A model generated the notes under the pieces. The model worked only from the letters and a program-made list of their open reading frames with translations, ran no database searches and was not told where the DNA came from. This document shows, piece after piece, positions 22,473 through 35,742 of a DNA stretch of 64,000 bases. How positions within the stretch are numbered: the first letter of the stretch is position 1; each line of letters begins with the position of its first letter. Origin of the DNA: Brassica napus. Its lineage: Eukaryota > Streptophyta > Magnoliopsida > Brassicales > Brassicaceae. The stretch lies in the NCBI RefSeq assembly GCF_020379485.1, contig NC_063439.1, positions 10,270,466 to 10,334,465 of the forward strand. Direction: 5' to 3'. The position numbers and the translations under genes are program-made.

Positions 22473-23335
22473 TTACACTACAAGAAAAATGGGTTTTAAT
22501 AGCATACCAGAATAGCGTTTTTTCGATTGTGCTATGGTAGGTATACTCGTGTTTTAAAGATAGCGGTTGTATATTTCCAAACGTTATGTTACAGTTTCGA
22601 GTTGAAAAATCATAATTTAAGCGTATGTTTGAAAGAAGACGCTTAATTAATATAGCAGATTAAAAAAAAAAGTGTTATGCTTGATTACGCGGTAATGACC
22701 GCGACACTTAGAAATAATTTGGCTCCTAAAACCCAATTAGAATCCCAAATTAGTAGGGTTTTGTTCTTCCCTCTCTCTCTTTGTTCTTCACTCTCCATCG
22801 AACACTTTGCCTCCATTTGCTCGATAGACTCGACCTCAATCTCTTTCACTCGAATTTTCATTCTCAATTCCTCAGCTCCAATGATTACTCAATGTGGATT
22901 AACTCTTATTGAAATCCCCTTTGATTGAAATCCTTTCTGATTCCATCGAAGGTGAACTCGGGTTTCATCTCTTTTCTATCCTAATCGATTGAAAATCGAT
23001 TTATCTCTTCTCTATAACTGATTTAGGGTTATTGCATGTTTAATTGAATCGGTTTTGCATGCTCGTTTGCAGGAACCTTTATCTTCCGACAGCTTTGGCT
23101 TAAGGTATTTGTTCTTTTCAATTTCTGGATTTCTCTTTTACTTGTTCATTTCTGTAAAATCTTGTATCTTACTTAACGACATTGTCTTCTTTTGTAGGAG
23201 ACTCTAATTTAAATCCGAAGAGATTATTTTAAGGTGAGAAATCTCGTACTGTTTTGCTGTTAAATCCCTTATTGTTTTGTTGTTCTGGCTTGATAAAGTG
23301 AGACTCTTGTATGTTCATTTCGTCGGAGCTGTATC

Positions 23336-26300
23336 ATGGATAAATCTTGGGTCTGGTTACCAAGGTATTAACTTCACTTGTTCTTTTAAAATTTTTTAAG
23401 TCTCAGTGTTTAGTTCTCACTTGTTTTAACCATACAGGAATAGCCTTGAGTATGAGAAAGGAGCTAGTGAGTTTGTGTCTTCTTCATCAAAACGTTTAGG
23501 TGATCCAGATGAAATGTTCTGCCCTTGTGTTGATTGTCGCAATGTCTGCCACCAATCTAGTGAGAAAGTTTTCGAGCACCTGGTGATTAGAGGAATGGAT
23601 GAGAAGTACAAGAGCTGTAAGTTTTGGTCTAAACACAGGGAAACAAGACCTGATAAGTCAGCTAATGTGATCTGGTCTGAAAATGAGGCTTACGACTTGT
23701 TCAGAACAACCTTCATGCGAAGTCAAGGCAGCGAAGGATACGCAGAGGAGAATGCTGGAGTGTTTGAGGGCACTGATACGCCAGAAGAAGTTGAGTTTAG
23801 AAAGAAGTTAAAGGATGCAGAAACTCCGTTGTACCCAAACTGTCTGAAATTTACAAAGGTTGCTGCAATCATGGGACTTTACAGGATAAAGGTGAAGAGT
23901 GGGATGTCTGAGAACTATTTCGATCAGCTTCTGTCCCTAGTTCATGATCTGCTTCCCGGTGAAAACGTTCTACCTAAGTCTACAGATGAGATGAAGAAGT
24001 TTCTGAAACAGTTTGGTTTTGGGTATGATGTCATCCACGTCTGCAAGAATGACTGTATTTTGTATAGAAAAGAGTTTGAGGATGCAGTCAACTGTCCAAG
24101 ATGTAGTGAATCAAGATGGGAGAAGGATACGCAGACTGGTGAGGAGAAGAAAGGGATTCCTGTTAAGGTGCTTAGGTATTTTCCGATTAAAGACATGTTC
24201 AGGAGAATGTTTAGATCAAAGCGGTTGGCAGAGGACTTGTGTTGGCACTCAACTAATGCTTCTGAAGATGGAACTATGCGTCATCCAGTAGATTCATTGA
24301 CTTGGGCTCAGATAAACAACAAATGGCCAGAGTTCGCTGCTGAAGCAAGAAACCTAAGACTAGGAATTTCAACAGATGGCATGAATCCGTTCTCTATCCA
24401 GAACACGAAGCATAGCACATGGCCTGTTCTATTAGTCAAATACAATATGGCTCCGACAAAGTGTATGAGGTCCGAGAACATCATGTTGACAATGTTGATA
24501 CCTGGTCCAACCGCACCTAGCAACAACATTGATGTATATCTACAGCCATTGATAGAGGACTTGCATGATTTGTGGACAGAAGGTATGGAAGTTTATGATT
24601 CGTTTAAGAAGGAGAGTTTTACACTTAGAGCTATGTTGATGTGGAGTATCACCGACTATCCTGGTTTAGGCACATTAGCTGGGTGTAAAGTGAAAGGGAA
24701 GCAAGCGTGTAATGTCTGCGGGAAGGGTACACCTCATAGGTGGCTAAAGTTTAGTCGCAAACATGTTTACATGGAGAACAGGAAGCGGCTCAGGCCTAGT
24801 CATCCTTATAGAAGAAGGAAAGGATGGTTTGACAATACAGTGGAGGTTGGTACTGCAAAGAGGCTTCAGAGTGGCTGCGATATATTTGACAGTCTTAAGG
24901 ACTTTAAAAACGATTTTGGGAAACCTTTACCTAAGAAGAGTAAGCAAAAAAGGATAGAAGGAGGTGAAGATGATGTTCTTTCAGCTGACGACCGTGAGGA
25001 AGATGATGATCTGTGGCGGTGGAAGAAAAAATCTATTTTCTTTGACTTACCTTATTGGAAGGTATGTTTTATTTTACAAGTTACAAATACTGTATTAGAT
25101 TTCTGCAGATGCTAATGTTGTATTCTGAAAAATTGCAGGATATGCCTGTGAGGCATAACATCGACGTCATGCACGTCGAGAAGAACGTGTCTGATGCGTT
25201 GTTGTCTATACTGATGCATAGTGCGAAATCTAAGAATGGACTGAAAGCAAGAAATGATTTAGAAGAGATGGGTATTAGAAGCAACTTACATACACAAGCT
25301 AGGGGGAAGAAAACTTACTTGCCTCCAGCTGCGTATTGGCTTTCAAAGGAAGAGAAAAGAAAGTTCTGCCGAAGGTTATCCAACTTCAGAGGCCCTGATG
25401 GATACTGTGCCAATATAGCTAACTGTGTCTCACTGGATCCTCCTTCTATTGGCGGCATGAAGTCACATGATCATCATGTTCTTATGCAGAATCTCTTACC
25501 AGTAGCGTTGAGAGGTTTACTTCCAAAAGGACCTCGGATAGCAGTGACTCGCATATGCAATTTCTTCAACAGACTCTGCCAACGCATTCTTGATCCAGAG
25601 ATGCTACTTGCACTAGAAACAGAGATCATGGAGACAATGTGCCAGCTAGAGAGATTCTTCCCACCTGCATTATTTGATATCATGTTTCACCTTCCACTGC
25701 ATCTGGCAAGAGAAGCACGCTTGGGTGGCCCTGTTCTCTTCAGGTGGATGTACCCATTTGAGAGGTAATATTCTTATTGTTTTCACTTACGGCTTACAAG
25801 TAAAAAATAGTAACTATGTCAATAATATTTTTTTATATTGTTTTGTAGGTATATGAAGACACTTAAGGCATATGTGAAGAATTTCGCAAGACCTGAAGCT
25901 TGTATGGCTGAGGGATTCTTGCTGGTGAATGCCTCGCATTTTGTATGGAGTTCTTGCAAAAATCAGTTCCAGTAGAAGAAGCAACTACAAGAAATGATGA
26001 TGTAGAGGCGACTCAAAATGTACTAGAAGGCCGTCCACTGCACAAAGCTACAGAAGTCACACTTACTGATAAGGAGAGAGATATAGCTCATCGGTACATC
26101 CTCATGAATACTGCAGTCTTGGATCCTTATGTTCAGTAAGTTACGATTCACTTTAATTTTGTAAGATTGATTGTTCAATAATTTACTAAAGTAATGGATG
26201 TTTACATGATGCACTTAGAAGAACTACAAGCTACTGATGCAAAATGCGCAAGAAATGGAACTTTCTTATGGAAATGCCATACAGATAGGTTTTCAAACTG

Positions 26301-27003
26301 GATAAAAGAGAAGGTATGATTTACTTATTTAAGTCTCATAACTTACGTACATAATCAAAAATATTGATATGTGATTATTTACTGTTAGATCCCTAATAAC
26401 TCAAAGGAGCATTCACAAAGGCTCAGATGGCTTGCTTTTGGACCTAGAAATATTGCACACACGTACAAGGGATTTATAATTAATGGACATCGTTACCAGA
26501 CGGAAGATGTTAAGCGGAAGACTCAGAACAGTGGGGTTACAAATGAAGCATTCTCCATGTACAGAGCTAGTGCCAAAGATGCGAACCAACATGCAGATAT
26601 GGTAGCCTACTTTGGAGTCATTCAGGAGATCATATTGCTTGACTACCACATGTTTGAGGTACCTCTGTTTAAGTGTAGTTGGGCTCATAAAGGGAGAGGA
26701 GTGAAAGAGGAAGACGGTTTCACACTGGTCAATCTCCATATGAACCAGTCGTCATTTGTTAATGATCCTTACATTCTGCCTTCTCAAGCTAAACAAGTCT
26801 TCTACTCTAGAGAAGATGACAACTCACCCTGGTATGTTGTTATGAGAGCACCACCTAGAGGATACCATGAGTTAGAGACTGAAGAGGAAGTTAGTTCTGC
26901 ACCCGTAACAGTTGAGCATGAAGAAGATACTGGAGATCAAGCATCTGATGATGAGAGTTTTTGTGTCAGGAATGATTGTGAGGGTGTTTTAATATATGAG
27001 TAA
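23336..27003 (+). pseudogene. TNP2-like CACTA transposase, frameshifted
   Basis: Exons by splice consensus: 23336-23364, 23438-25061, 25139-25764, 25849-~26138, an uncertain one ending 26313, and 26389-27003. The first exons give the transposase-associated domain (DKSWVWLPRN..., then CPCVDCRN). The core Transposase_21 region has RVKSGMSENYFDQLL, CKNDCILYRKEF with CPRC, ISTDGMNPFS and a DMPVRHNIDVMHVEKNVSDA block spanning intron 2. DUF4218-like (LLPVALRGLLPKGPRIAVTR onward) and DUF4216-like (LRWLAFGPRNIAHTYKGF onward) parts follow. Near 25920 a base is missing: AEGFL is followed by a shifted frame that hits a stop, while a second frame resumes with ECLAFCMEFLQKSVPVEE. The junction into the next exon also does not fit a clean phase. 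The tail is acidic. The rest is very well preserved, so inactivation is recent. Confidence 0.85.
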
Positions 27004-27038
27004 TGATAGTTTGTTGTTGTTTCAGGTAAGCTGGTACA

Positions 27039-29853
27039 ATGACTTCCAAAGCTGTTACTGAGAAGGCGCGTCGCAGTAAGCGCCAAGCCGGCCTTGATGT
27101 TAGTCCACAACTGTCTTTAACTGCGAAGAAACCTAAGCAGAATGCTCCAAAGGTTAATGCAGAATTACAGTCACCAGCTGCAGAAATGGAAGATGTCGAG
27201 CTTACCGGTTCTGAAGAAGTCGAACAAGATGCAGAACCAGAAGAAGAAGAAGAAGAAGATAAAGACGATGAGACTGAACCACCAGAAGAAGAAGAAGATA
27301 AAGACGATGACACTGAACCACCAGAAGAAGAAGAAGAAGAAGATAAAGACGATGAGACTGAACCACCAGAAGAAGAAGATAAAGACGATGAGACTGAACC
27401 ACCAATAAACAGAGTCAGCACTCCATCGGAGACACAGACTCAACAGTCAGATAACCAAGTGAAGAAGACAAGAGGTCCAACAAAAATGCGGAAAGTCGCA
27501 AAACATATAGAGGACAAGGTAGAGAGGTCGAGTTTAATGCTCTAGGAGAGCATGTTGGTCGTGGATCAGTGACATTGTCCTCCTTCCTTGGTCCTCTTGT
27601 CAGAGAGCATGTGTCTGTACTGCTAGATGACTGGAGACATCTAGAAGAGAAAACAAAAGATGCTTTGTGGGAGGAAATACATGTGATTTTGTCAACTCTA
27701 GCTTACAGTTTTATAAATGAATACGCATTGAATTTTGATATTTGTTGCAGGGAAGATTCAACTTGACTGAAGAATGGCAAAAGGATGTAGTGTTCAAGCA
27801 GATGGGTTGTTTGTGGAGGGCCTCTAAATCTAGACTTTCTTTCATGGTTAGAGCTACAAAAAACAAGGCTCAACTACAGAAGATGAAACCCAACAACATA
27901 CAATCTGCTACATCTTGGAACAATTGGGTGAAAGGAAGATGTACTTCAGCTTTTCAGGTAATATCATTTGTGTCTTACGTAGAATAAATTTGGATATGTA
28001 AGTAGGATTAATTTGTAATTGTTCTTGGTTATCGGTAGGAACAAAGTGATAAGTACAGGGAACTCAGGAAGGGTCAAATTCCTCATACCACTAGCCGTAA
28101 AGGCATGATTCGGCTTGCAGATGATGTGGTATGTTTTTCGTATTCAAACGCAAGATATGTGTTAATTAGAAACAAATCTCTTGACATGATTTTTATTTAA
28201 CTTGTAGAAGAAAAACACTTCCGATCCTAAGCAAGTAACTAGAACTAAGGTTTGGGTTGCTGGTCATACACATTCTGATAGAAGACCAGTGCATGAAGAA
28301 TTCGCAGATACCATAGTAAGATTAAATGTCAACAGTCATATTATGATGCCTTCTAAAGTTAATTTTACATATATTGTTGAATTTATGATTGTAGGAGAAG
28401 ATAAAGAGAATTGACAGTGAAATGGACTCAAGTTCAGCAGATAATATTGGTGAAGATGCTGTCTCCCAGGTTCTAGGAAAAGATAAACCATGAAGAGTTA
28501 GGGGGATGGGACGAGGAGTTACTGCCACCAAGTTGGCATTCTTACATGCTAGAGATTCACATGTCCATAAGCTTGAAGCTACTCAAGCAGAACTAATCAA
28601 CAAGGTTGAAGATTTGCAAAATGTGGTTAAGGACTTAGTTGGTAAAAAGGTAACTCCTTATTGCTGTTGATAATTATTATAGATTTTGTGCTCTTTAAGA
28701 TTTTAAAAGTTTTGTTTCCTTATTGGGTTAGCAAAAAAGCGGATATGATTCTACTTCTGAGTTAAGCGATGTGAGGAAGGGAGGAATAAGGTGCCAGATA
28801 CTTGATTGGATCTCGAATGATGATTTGGTTGTTGCTGAAGGAGAATTCTACTCTGATGAACCCACATATAAGATTGGTCGAATTCCACTGGGTCCCAATG
28901 CGGATGCTGTTGTAGTGAAGTCTGTTTCAGTCGTAACAGCACCTATATGGAGACCAACTACAACTTGTGTATCGCTTAGTCAGGCTGTTGGAGTCAAAAT
29001 TGCATGGCCATCAGAGAAGCTCATCTTGGACGATGCTATTGACTTATCAAAAAAGAGTAACACCGACGGATCAGAGGTAAACATTATCCGTTTTCTGTTC
29101 TTTGATAATAACTTTATATACTGATGAAATTTGTATATATACTATGCATAATTCAGGCTATAGCTGCATCTTTAGAGAAAGTTCAAATATGTGATTACTG
29201 GAAAATAGAAGAAGAGTTGATTGCTGAGGGTGTATTGTTGACTACTGAACCTAGTGAACTGGTCAACAAAATTCCCCTGGGCCCGAATGCTGGAGTTCTT
29301 AGAGTGGAAATGGTTTTTAAGCCTGATGCATTTTTATGGAGACCAACGCCTGAAATGATAAAGATGGGTGATGCAGTACATGGGACAATTGCTTGGTCTC
29401 TAGATAAGCTAAAACTTCCTCAACCACAATCACCTGCTGAATCAAACAGGAAATCCAATCAGGTTAGTTTGTGAAATCTGAGAATTTAGATATTGTAATG
29501 TCGTCAAATTGGTAGGTTGCCGGTGATGATAATGTGATTAAATTGTTTGTCATTTTTGGTTTTAGAGTGGTAGTCAAAGCACTGGTAGCAGCAACAAAGG
29601 TGGTAGACAGAAGTGCGCTCTCTTGGACTGTCATGGCTTAGGACAAAGGATTGCTTTAGGTCGGGTGTTCTCAACTGCTCCAGCAGAGAAGGTGCATTTC
29701 GTCCCTTTAGGTCCCAATGCTACGAAGGTCTGGGTAGAGGTTTCCGAGTTCGATGCGGCACGAGTGTGGAGGCCAAACTCTGAAATCGAATATATAGGTG
29801 ATGCTGTAGGAAGCACTGTGGCTTGGCCAAATGATAAGATAGTTTATATCTAA
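27039..29853 (+). pseudogene. Second CACTA gene (Transposase_24-like), broken
   Basis: Eight exons, all introns phase 0: 27039-27682, 27751-27957, 28039-28128, 28208-28315, 28395-28649, 28732-29076, 29157-29462, 29566-29853. The N-terminus is basic (KARRSKRQAG), followed by an acidic Glu/Asp tandem repeat, then FNALGEHVGRGSVTLSSFLG, WQKDVVFKQMGCLWRASKSR and MGRGVTATKLAFL, typical of the plant Ptta/En/Spm transposase family. Three C-terminal modules of ~80 residues share an (I/V)PLGPNA...(I/L/V)WRP...(A/T)(I/V)AWP..K pattern (DUF8039-like, family name by memory). Two lesions: an extra AG in GAGAG near 27522-27526 shifts frame, and TGA at 28491-28493 replaces an expected Gly codon between KDKP and RVRGMGRG. 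In En/Spm the second protein binds subterminal repeats; that role here is inference. Confidence 0.8.
27228..27404 (+). repeat. Acidic coding minisatellite
   Basis: Four imperfect tandem units encode (E)n-DKDDETEPP blocks; the units differ in the number of GAA codons (from three to six). It lies in the first exon of the second CACTA gene. Length variation is whole-codon, so the frame is kept. The reverse strand is open too because GAA repeats lack stops, which explains the long antisense frames here. Confidence 0.9.
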
Positions 29854-29984
29854 GACCCTTCTTTAGCTTTTGTGTGAAGTATGTAGTATGAAACTTATGT
29901 AGAGTTTGGATGTTTGTGGAATCTTTGAAGGTTAAATGAAATTTATTTTCTGTTTTAAAATTCAGTAAATTCGAGCATATAAAA

Positions 29985-29988
<4 letters not shown>

Positions 29989-30022
<34 letters not shown>
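29989..30022. repeat. (AT)n microsatellite
   Basis: Thirty-four bases of pure AT repeat in the right subterminal region of the CACTA element. Confidence 0.95.
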
Positions 30023-30026
<4 letters not shown>

Positions 30027-30480
30027 ATGTAAAATAATAATATTTAAAAATATAAATAATATATATTGCAAATTTGTAACTGCTATAGTAATTTTAACAA
30101 TAATAAACGGAAAATGCTATTAATATAAACAGATATATAGAATATATAACACCTATCTAACTGCTATAATAGGTTTAACCATAACAATAGGAAAACGCTG
30201 TTAATAAAAGAAGTAATAGCATTAATGACTCGCTATTAAAACATATTTAATTGCAGAATAAAAAGCGCTATCTTAATGGACAAAAAGATAGCACCGCTAA
30301 ATTCCGCTATGTAAAGTCCTTTACCTACTATGACGGGCGATGATACAACGCTTCAAAAACCGCTATACTATTGTTATATAGCGTTTTTTGTCCGCTAATA
30401 AAACCCATTTTTCTTGTAGTGTTATATCCTAATAAGTTTGACAGTCAATTCATTACAGCTGCTTCTTTATCAATTTGCTT

Positions 30481-30657
30481 CTTTTTTTTTTCCTTTTCTG
30501 ATATCCGTGGGGATCCTAGACGGTAAGCCCAGACTAATCCACATGAGACCTTTCATCTGAACACGCACGGTTATAAACGGGAAGGTGGCCAAACGACTTG
30601 AACCCATGAATGACACTCAACTGGAGTTTCATTACTACTGGACCAAGAGCTCTTGGT
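30481..30657 (-). mobile_element. tRNA-derived SINE, minus strand
   Basis: Read on the minus strand it has an A-box-like TTGGTCCAGTAGTAATG, a B box GGGTTCAAGTC about 35 bases later, and ends in a poly(A) run (the T run at 30482-30491). A 15-base direct repeat TTTATCAATTTGCTT flanks it at 30466-30480 and 30658-30672. About 177 bp. It sits just outside the CACTA right end. Confidence 0.8.
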
Positions 30658-30785
30658 TTTTATCAATTTGCTTTGCACTATTGATTATTGTTTAATTTCC
30701 ATAAATTCTCTCTGATCTTATTCCTTCCTAGTTTTACGTATTTACTTTCTAGAATTTCATCTTTGGCTTCGAGTAGTAATATTTA

Positions 30786-31271
30786 CTATTATGTTAAGAC
30801 CCGCGCAAGGCGCGGAATAAATATTATATATAAAAATTATTTTATATATTATATATATTTTTAACATATTATGAAATTACAAATATATATTTAATAATAA
30901 AAAGTCAGTAACTATTATTTATATAATTAAATTAGTGCGAACATATAAATAAATTTTATAATCTAAAAAAATAATTTTTCCTATTTGATATGGTATATAA
31001 TTAAATTTAAATGATAGTAACATATATATAGTATATTTTAATATTAACATCTATTAAATGATGCTTTTTATTCATATGTTTTTTGATCATTTGTATCCGT
31101 TATAGCAAAAACGTTAAATTACTGATAATAAAATTTTATTGTGGGATTAATAGTTTACATAATTTATAATATTAAAAAAAATTTGTTATATTTTTCAAAA
31201 AAATATGTTCAAAGTAAATTTCAAAATTAAGATATTTATGTATTTTATATGACATATAGTTTAATTTAAAA

Positions 31272-31325
<54 letters not shown>

Positions 31326-31835
31326 TTTAGTTTTAATACTTATTAAATGAGACTTTCGACTTATATGATTTTGTAATCATTTGTATCATGTAATAACAAA
31401 AATTTTAAATCATGGATCACAAAATTTGAATGTGAGACTTTTAACAGTTTTAGTAATTTATACTCGTTTTTAAAAATTCAAAATATAACATATACAAATT
31501 TTTTTTTATTATATGGTTAATATGGTTGTTTAATTTATTTTAATAGTTTAAAACTAAACAAATATATTATAAGATACCCTTATTTTTATCAAATCTTTAT
31601 TATTCAAAATCATTAATTGTCATATATATTTTAGCCATATTAGGCAATTCCGTAATTTTATTTAAGGAAAAAATAATGAAAGCCATTAATAATGTATTTA
31701 TGGTTAATTTAATAAAAAACTTATTATATATTTAGATGAACCAACATATTTCTCTAAAGATTCTAAAAATCATTTTAGTGATGACACATAGTTAAAAAAA
31801 ATGTTATAATGCTTTTTAATTAATAATATAAGAGA
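30786..31835 (-). mobile_element. Non-autonomous Helitron, minus strand
   Basis: On the minus strand it starts after a host A with TCTCTTATATTATTAATTAA (31835 downward) and ends with hairpin CCGCGC-CTT-GCGCGG followed by GTCTTAACATAATAG and a host T. The last four bases are ATAG instead of CTAG. The interior is AT-rich with a long (TA)n tract; no coding. Confidence 0.65.
31274..31323. repeat. (TA)n microsatellite
   Basis: About 50 bases of uninterrupted TA repeat inside the minus-strand Helitron. Confidence 0.95.
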
Positions 31836-32105
31836 TATACTGGCTATATTGACTCCGGAAATAAAATTTACCTTATTGGTTTAGTGTAATGGACGATTAA
31901 ATTTGAATATTAATCCAACGGATAACAAAAAAGAAAAAAAAAAGAAAAAAAAAAGGGGCAACCCTTATTCTATTAGTCAAATCGCCTTCCCTAGTCCTCA
32001 CTTGAAGCTGCACAGTAACCACCCGTCTCTCTCTCTCGCTCTATAAACTGCCTTTTCATCCAGAGAGTGAGGATCCGTCGGTGTCACTACATCCGATCGT
32101 CGCCG

Positions 32106-32368
32106 GTAAGTTGATTTACTTATCGTCGGATGAATTTCTGACTATAACTTGTTTACAATCCCAAACAATTTATCTTCTCTCTCTATCTCGCATCATCTCT
32201 ATGCTTCGGTGCTGATCTATATAGTTTGTTTTCCGATTCGTTCATATCATCTCCATCTTAACGATTTAAGCCGTCTTGTTTTGAGATATGTGTGTTCTTA
32301 GATTATCTGTGGAAATAGCTTGGATTGGATCTAATATATAGCTGCGTTGCTTCATCGTCGATCTGCAG
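32106..32368 (+). other. CDKA;1: CDKA;1 5' leader intron (predicted)
   Basis: GTAAGTTGATTT at 32106 and a CTGCAG acceptor ending at 32368 bracket a T-rich 263-base intron upstream of the ATG. The short leader before it (from about 32060) follows CT-rich sequence and a TATAAA-like word (CTCTATAAACTG) near 32039-32050, a plausible core promoter. Leader introns often raise expression of housekeeping plant genes; no direct proof here. Confidence 0.55.
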
Positions 32369-32403
32369 GTGACGTGTTTCAGCCTAGTTTAATCTTGGAA
32401 GTG

Positions 32404-34622
<2,219 letters not shown>

Positions 34623-35742
34623 AGAATGCTTCAAAACCAGTAGTCTCCTACATTCTCTCTATATATATAAGTAATTCGATATCTTCCATCCTAAGAAAAC
34701 GAGGTTAAATACATCAATGGTTTTTGTTTATTCTTTTGATTTCTTTTAAGTTTGTTATTCTCTGATACGAAAAATGGAAAAGATTTAGAGTGTGCTTTGT
34801 TTATTTCTTCTAAGCTTTTGAGATCATTTTCTTGTGTATCTTTTTACCAAGTTCAGTAATGTATGGTATTTATTTTGCAGAACATCGTATTTATGCCAAA
34901 TTTTTCATGTAAATAATCATATATGGGTAAATCTATAATCGATCTTATTTATGTTAATGCACCATATAAGGAGAGATTTCCTCTTTCATGCCAATTCCCT
35001 GTTAAGAATTACAACCATTTTGAACTTAGTATCTTCAAATTTCTGCTCATCTTAACGGGATAGCAAACGAGCTGAATGATGCGTACATGGGTGGGGGAGA
35101 CGCTTAAGGTTTCTTACACGACCGTGTGGTCATCGTAAGAAGCATAGCGCACCTCTTGGCAACGATGGATGACCATTGACCAGACATTCATGCAATATAC
35201 TTAGGTTAATAAGCTACAATAGGTCGTCTTGGGCTAACCAATGTAGAGCTCCGTTAAAGTTCAAGGCTTGGTATTGTGCCGGAAACCATCGAAATTGTGA
35301 CCAAGGCGGTCTCTCCATTGACTGCTTGACAAGATAGTACATATCCTTTTAGCCATTCAATGATAATGCAATAGGAGATATTGAGATCTTACAGTTGTAT
35401 AAAATTTGAAGTAACCAAATATTATAATTGATGAGATCGAGACCCCAATTTTAGATACTAGTCATACTTTCCTCGAAGAGAGTCTCTCTTTTCTTTTTTA
35501 CTCCAAGTATCCAATCTGCCTATTCGCTTGCCATTAAGATCTTTAAATACAAAAGGAATTAAAGGGTTCCTTTGCCAATCCTACATACTATGAAACAGGG
35601 AGAAACGAGAATGTGGGAATCCATCCCCTATAACTTAGGAAATGATGAAACCTGATTCTTCTTTTCTCATGTCTTCTTTAAGCTGTCACAGCAACCAACT
35701 TAGTCTTCTTGAAACCTTAAGAGTACATGAGAAGTCAATCAA
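34623..35742. other. Spacer between CDKA;1 and TNL gene
   Basis: Holds the 3' untranslated region of CDKA;1 (A/T-rich to about 34900) and the presumed 3' region of the convergent resistance gene. A more balanced stretch at 35050-35340 has no conserved frame. Confidence 0.45.

Larger units (their letters stand above)
22476..30421 (+). mobile_element. CACTA (En/Spm-type) transposon, complete ends
   Basis: The left end starts CACTACAAGAAAAATGGG and the right end is its inverted copy CCCATTTTTCTTGTAGTG. The inverted repeats extend to about 28 bases with one mismatch. A TTA target duplication lies at 22473-22475 and 30422-30424. Subterminal regions hold repeated AATAGC/GCTAT-type words in both orientations (22496-22680, 30080-30400), as expected for transposase-binding sites. 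Two genes are inside: a TNP2-like transposase (23336-27003) and a second, En/Spm-type protein (27039-29853). Both carry disabling changes, so the copy is probably non-autonomous now but could still be moved in trans. Confidence 0.95.

Noticed and set aside
27142..27443. Lys-rich plus-strand and Phe/Leu-rich minus-strand frames
   Set aside because: They are shadows of the GAA/GAT codon repeat in the second CACTA gene.
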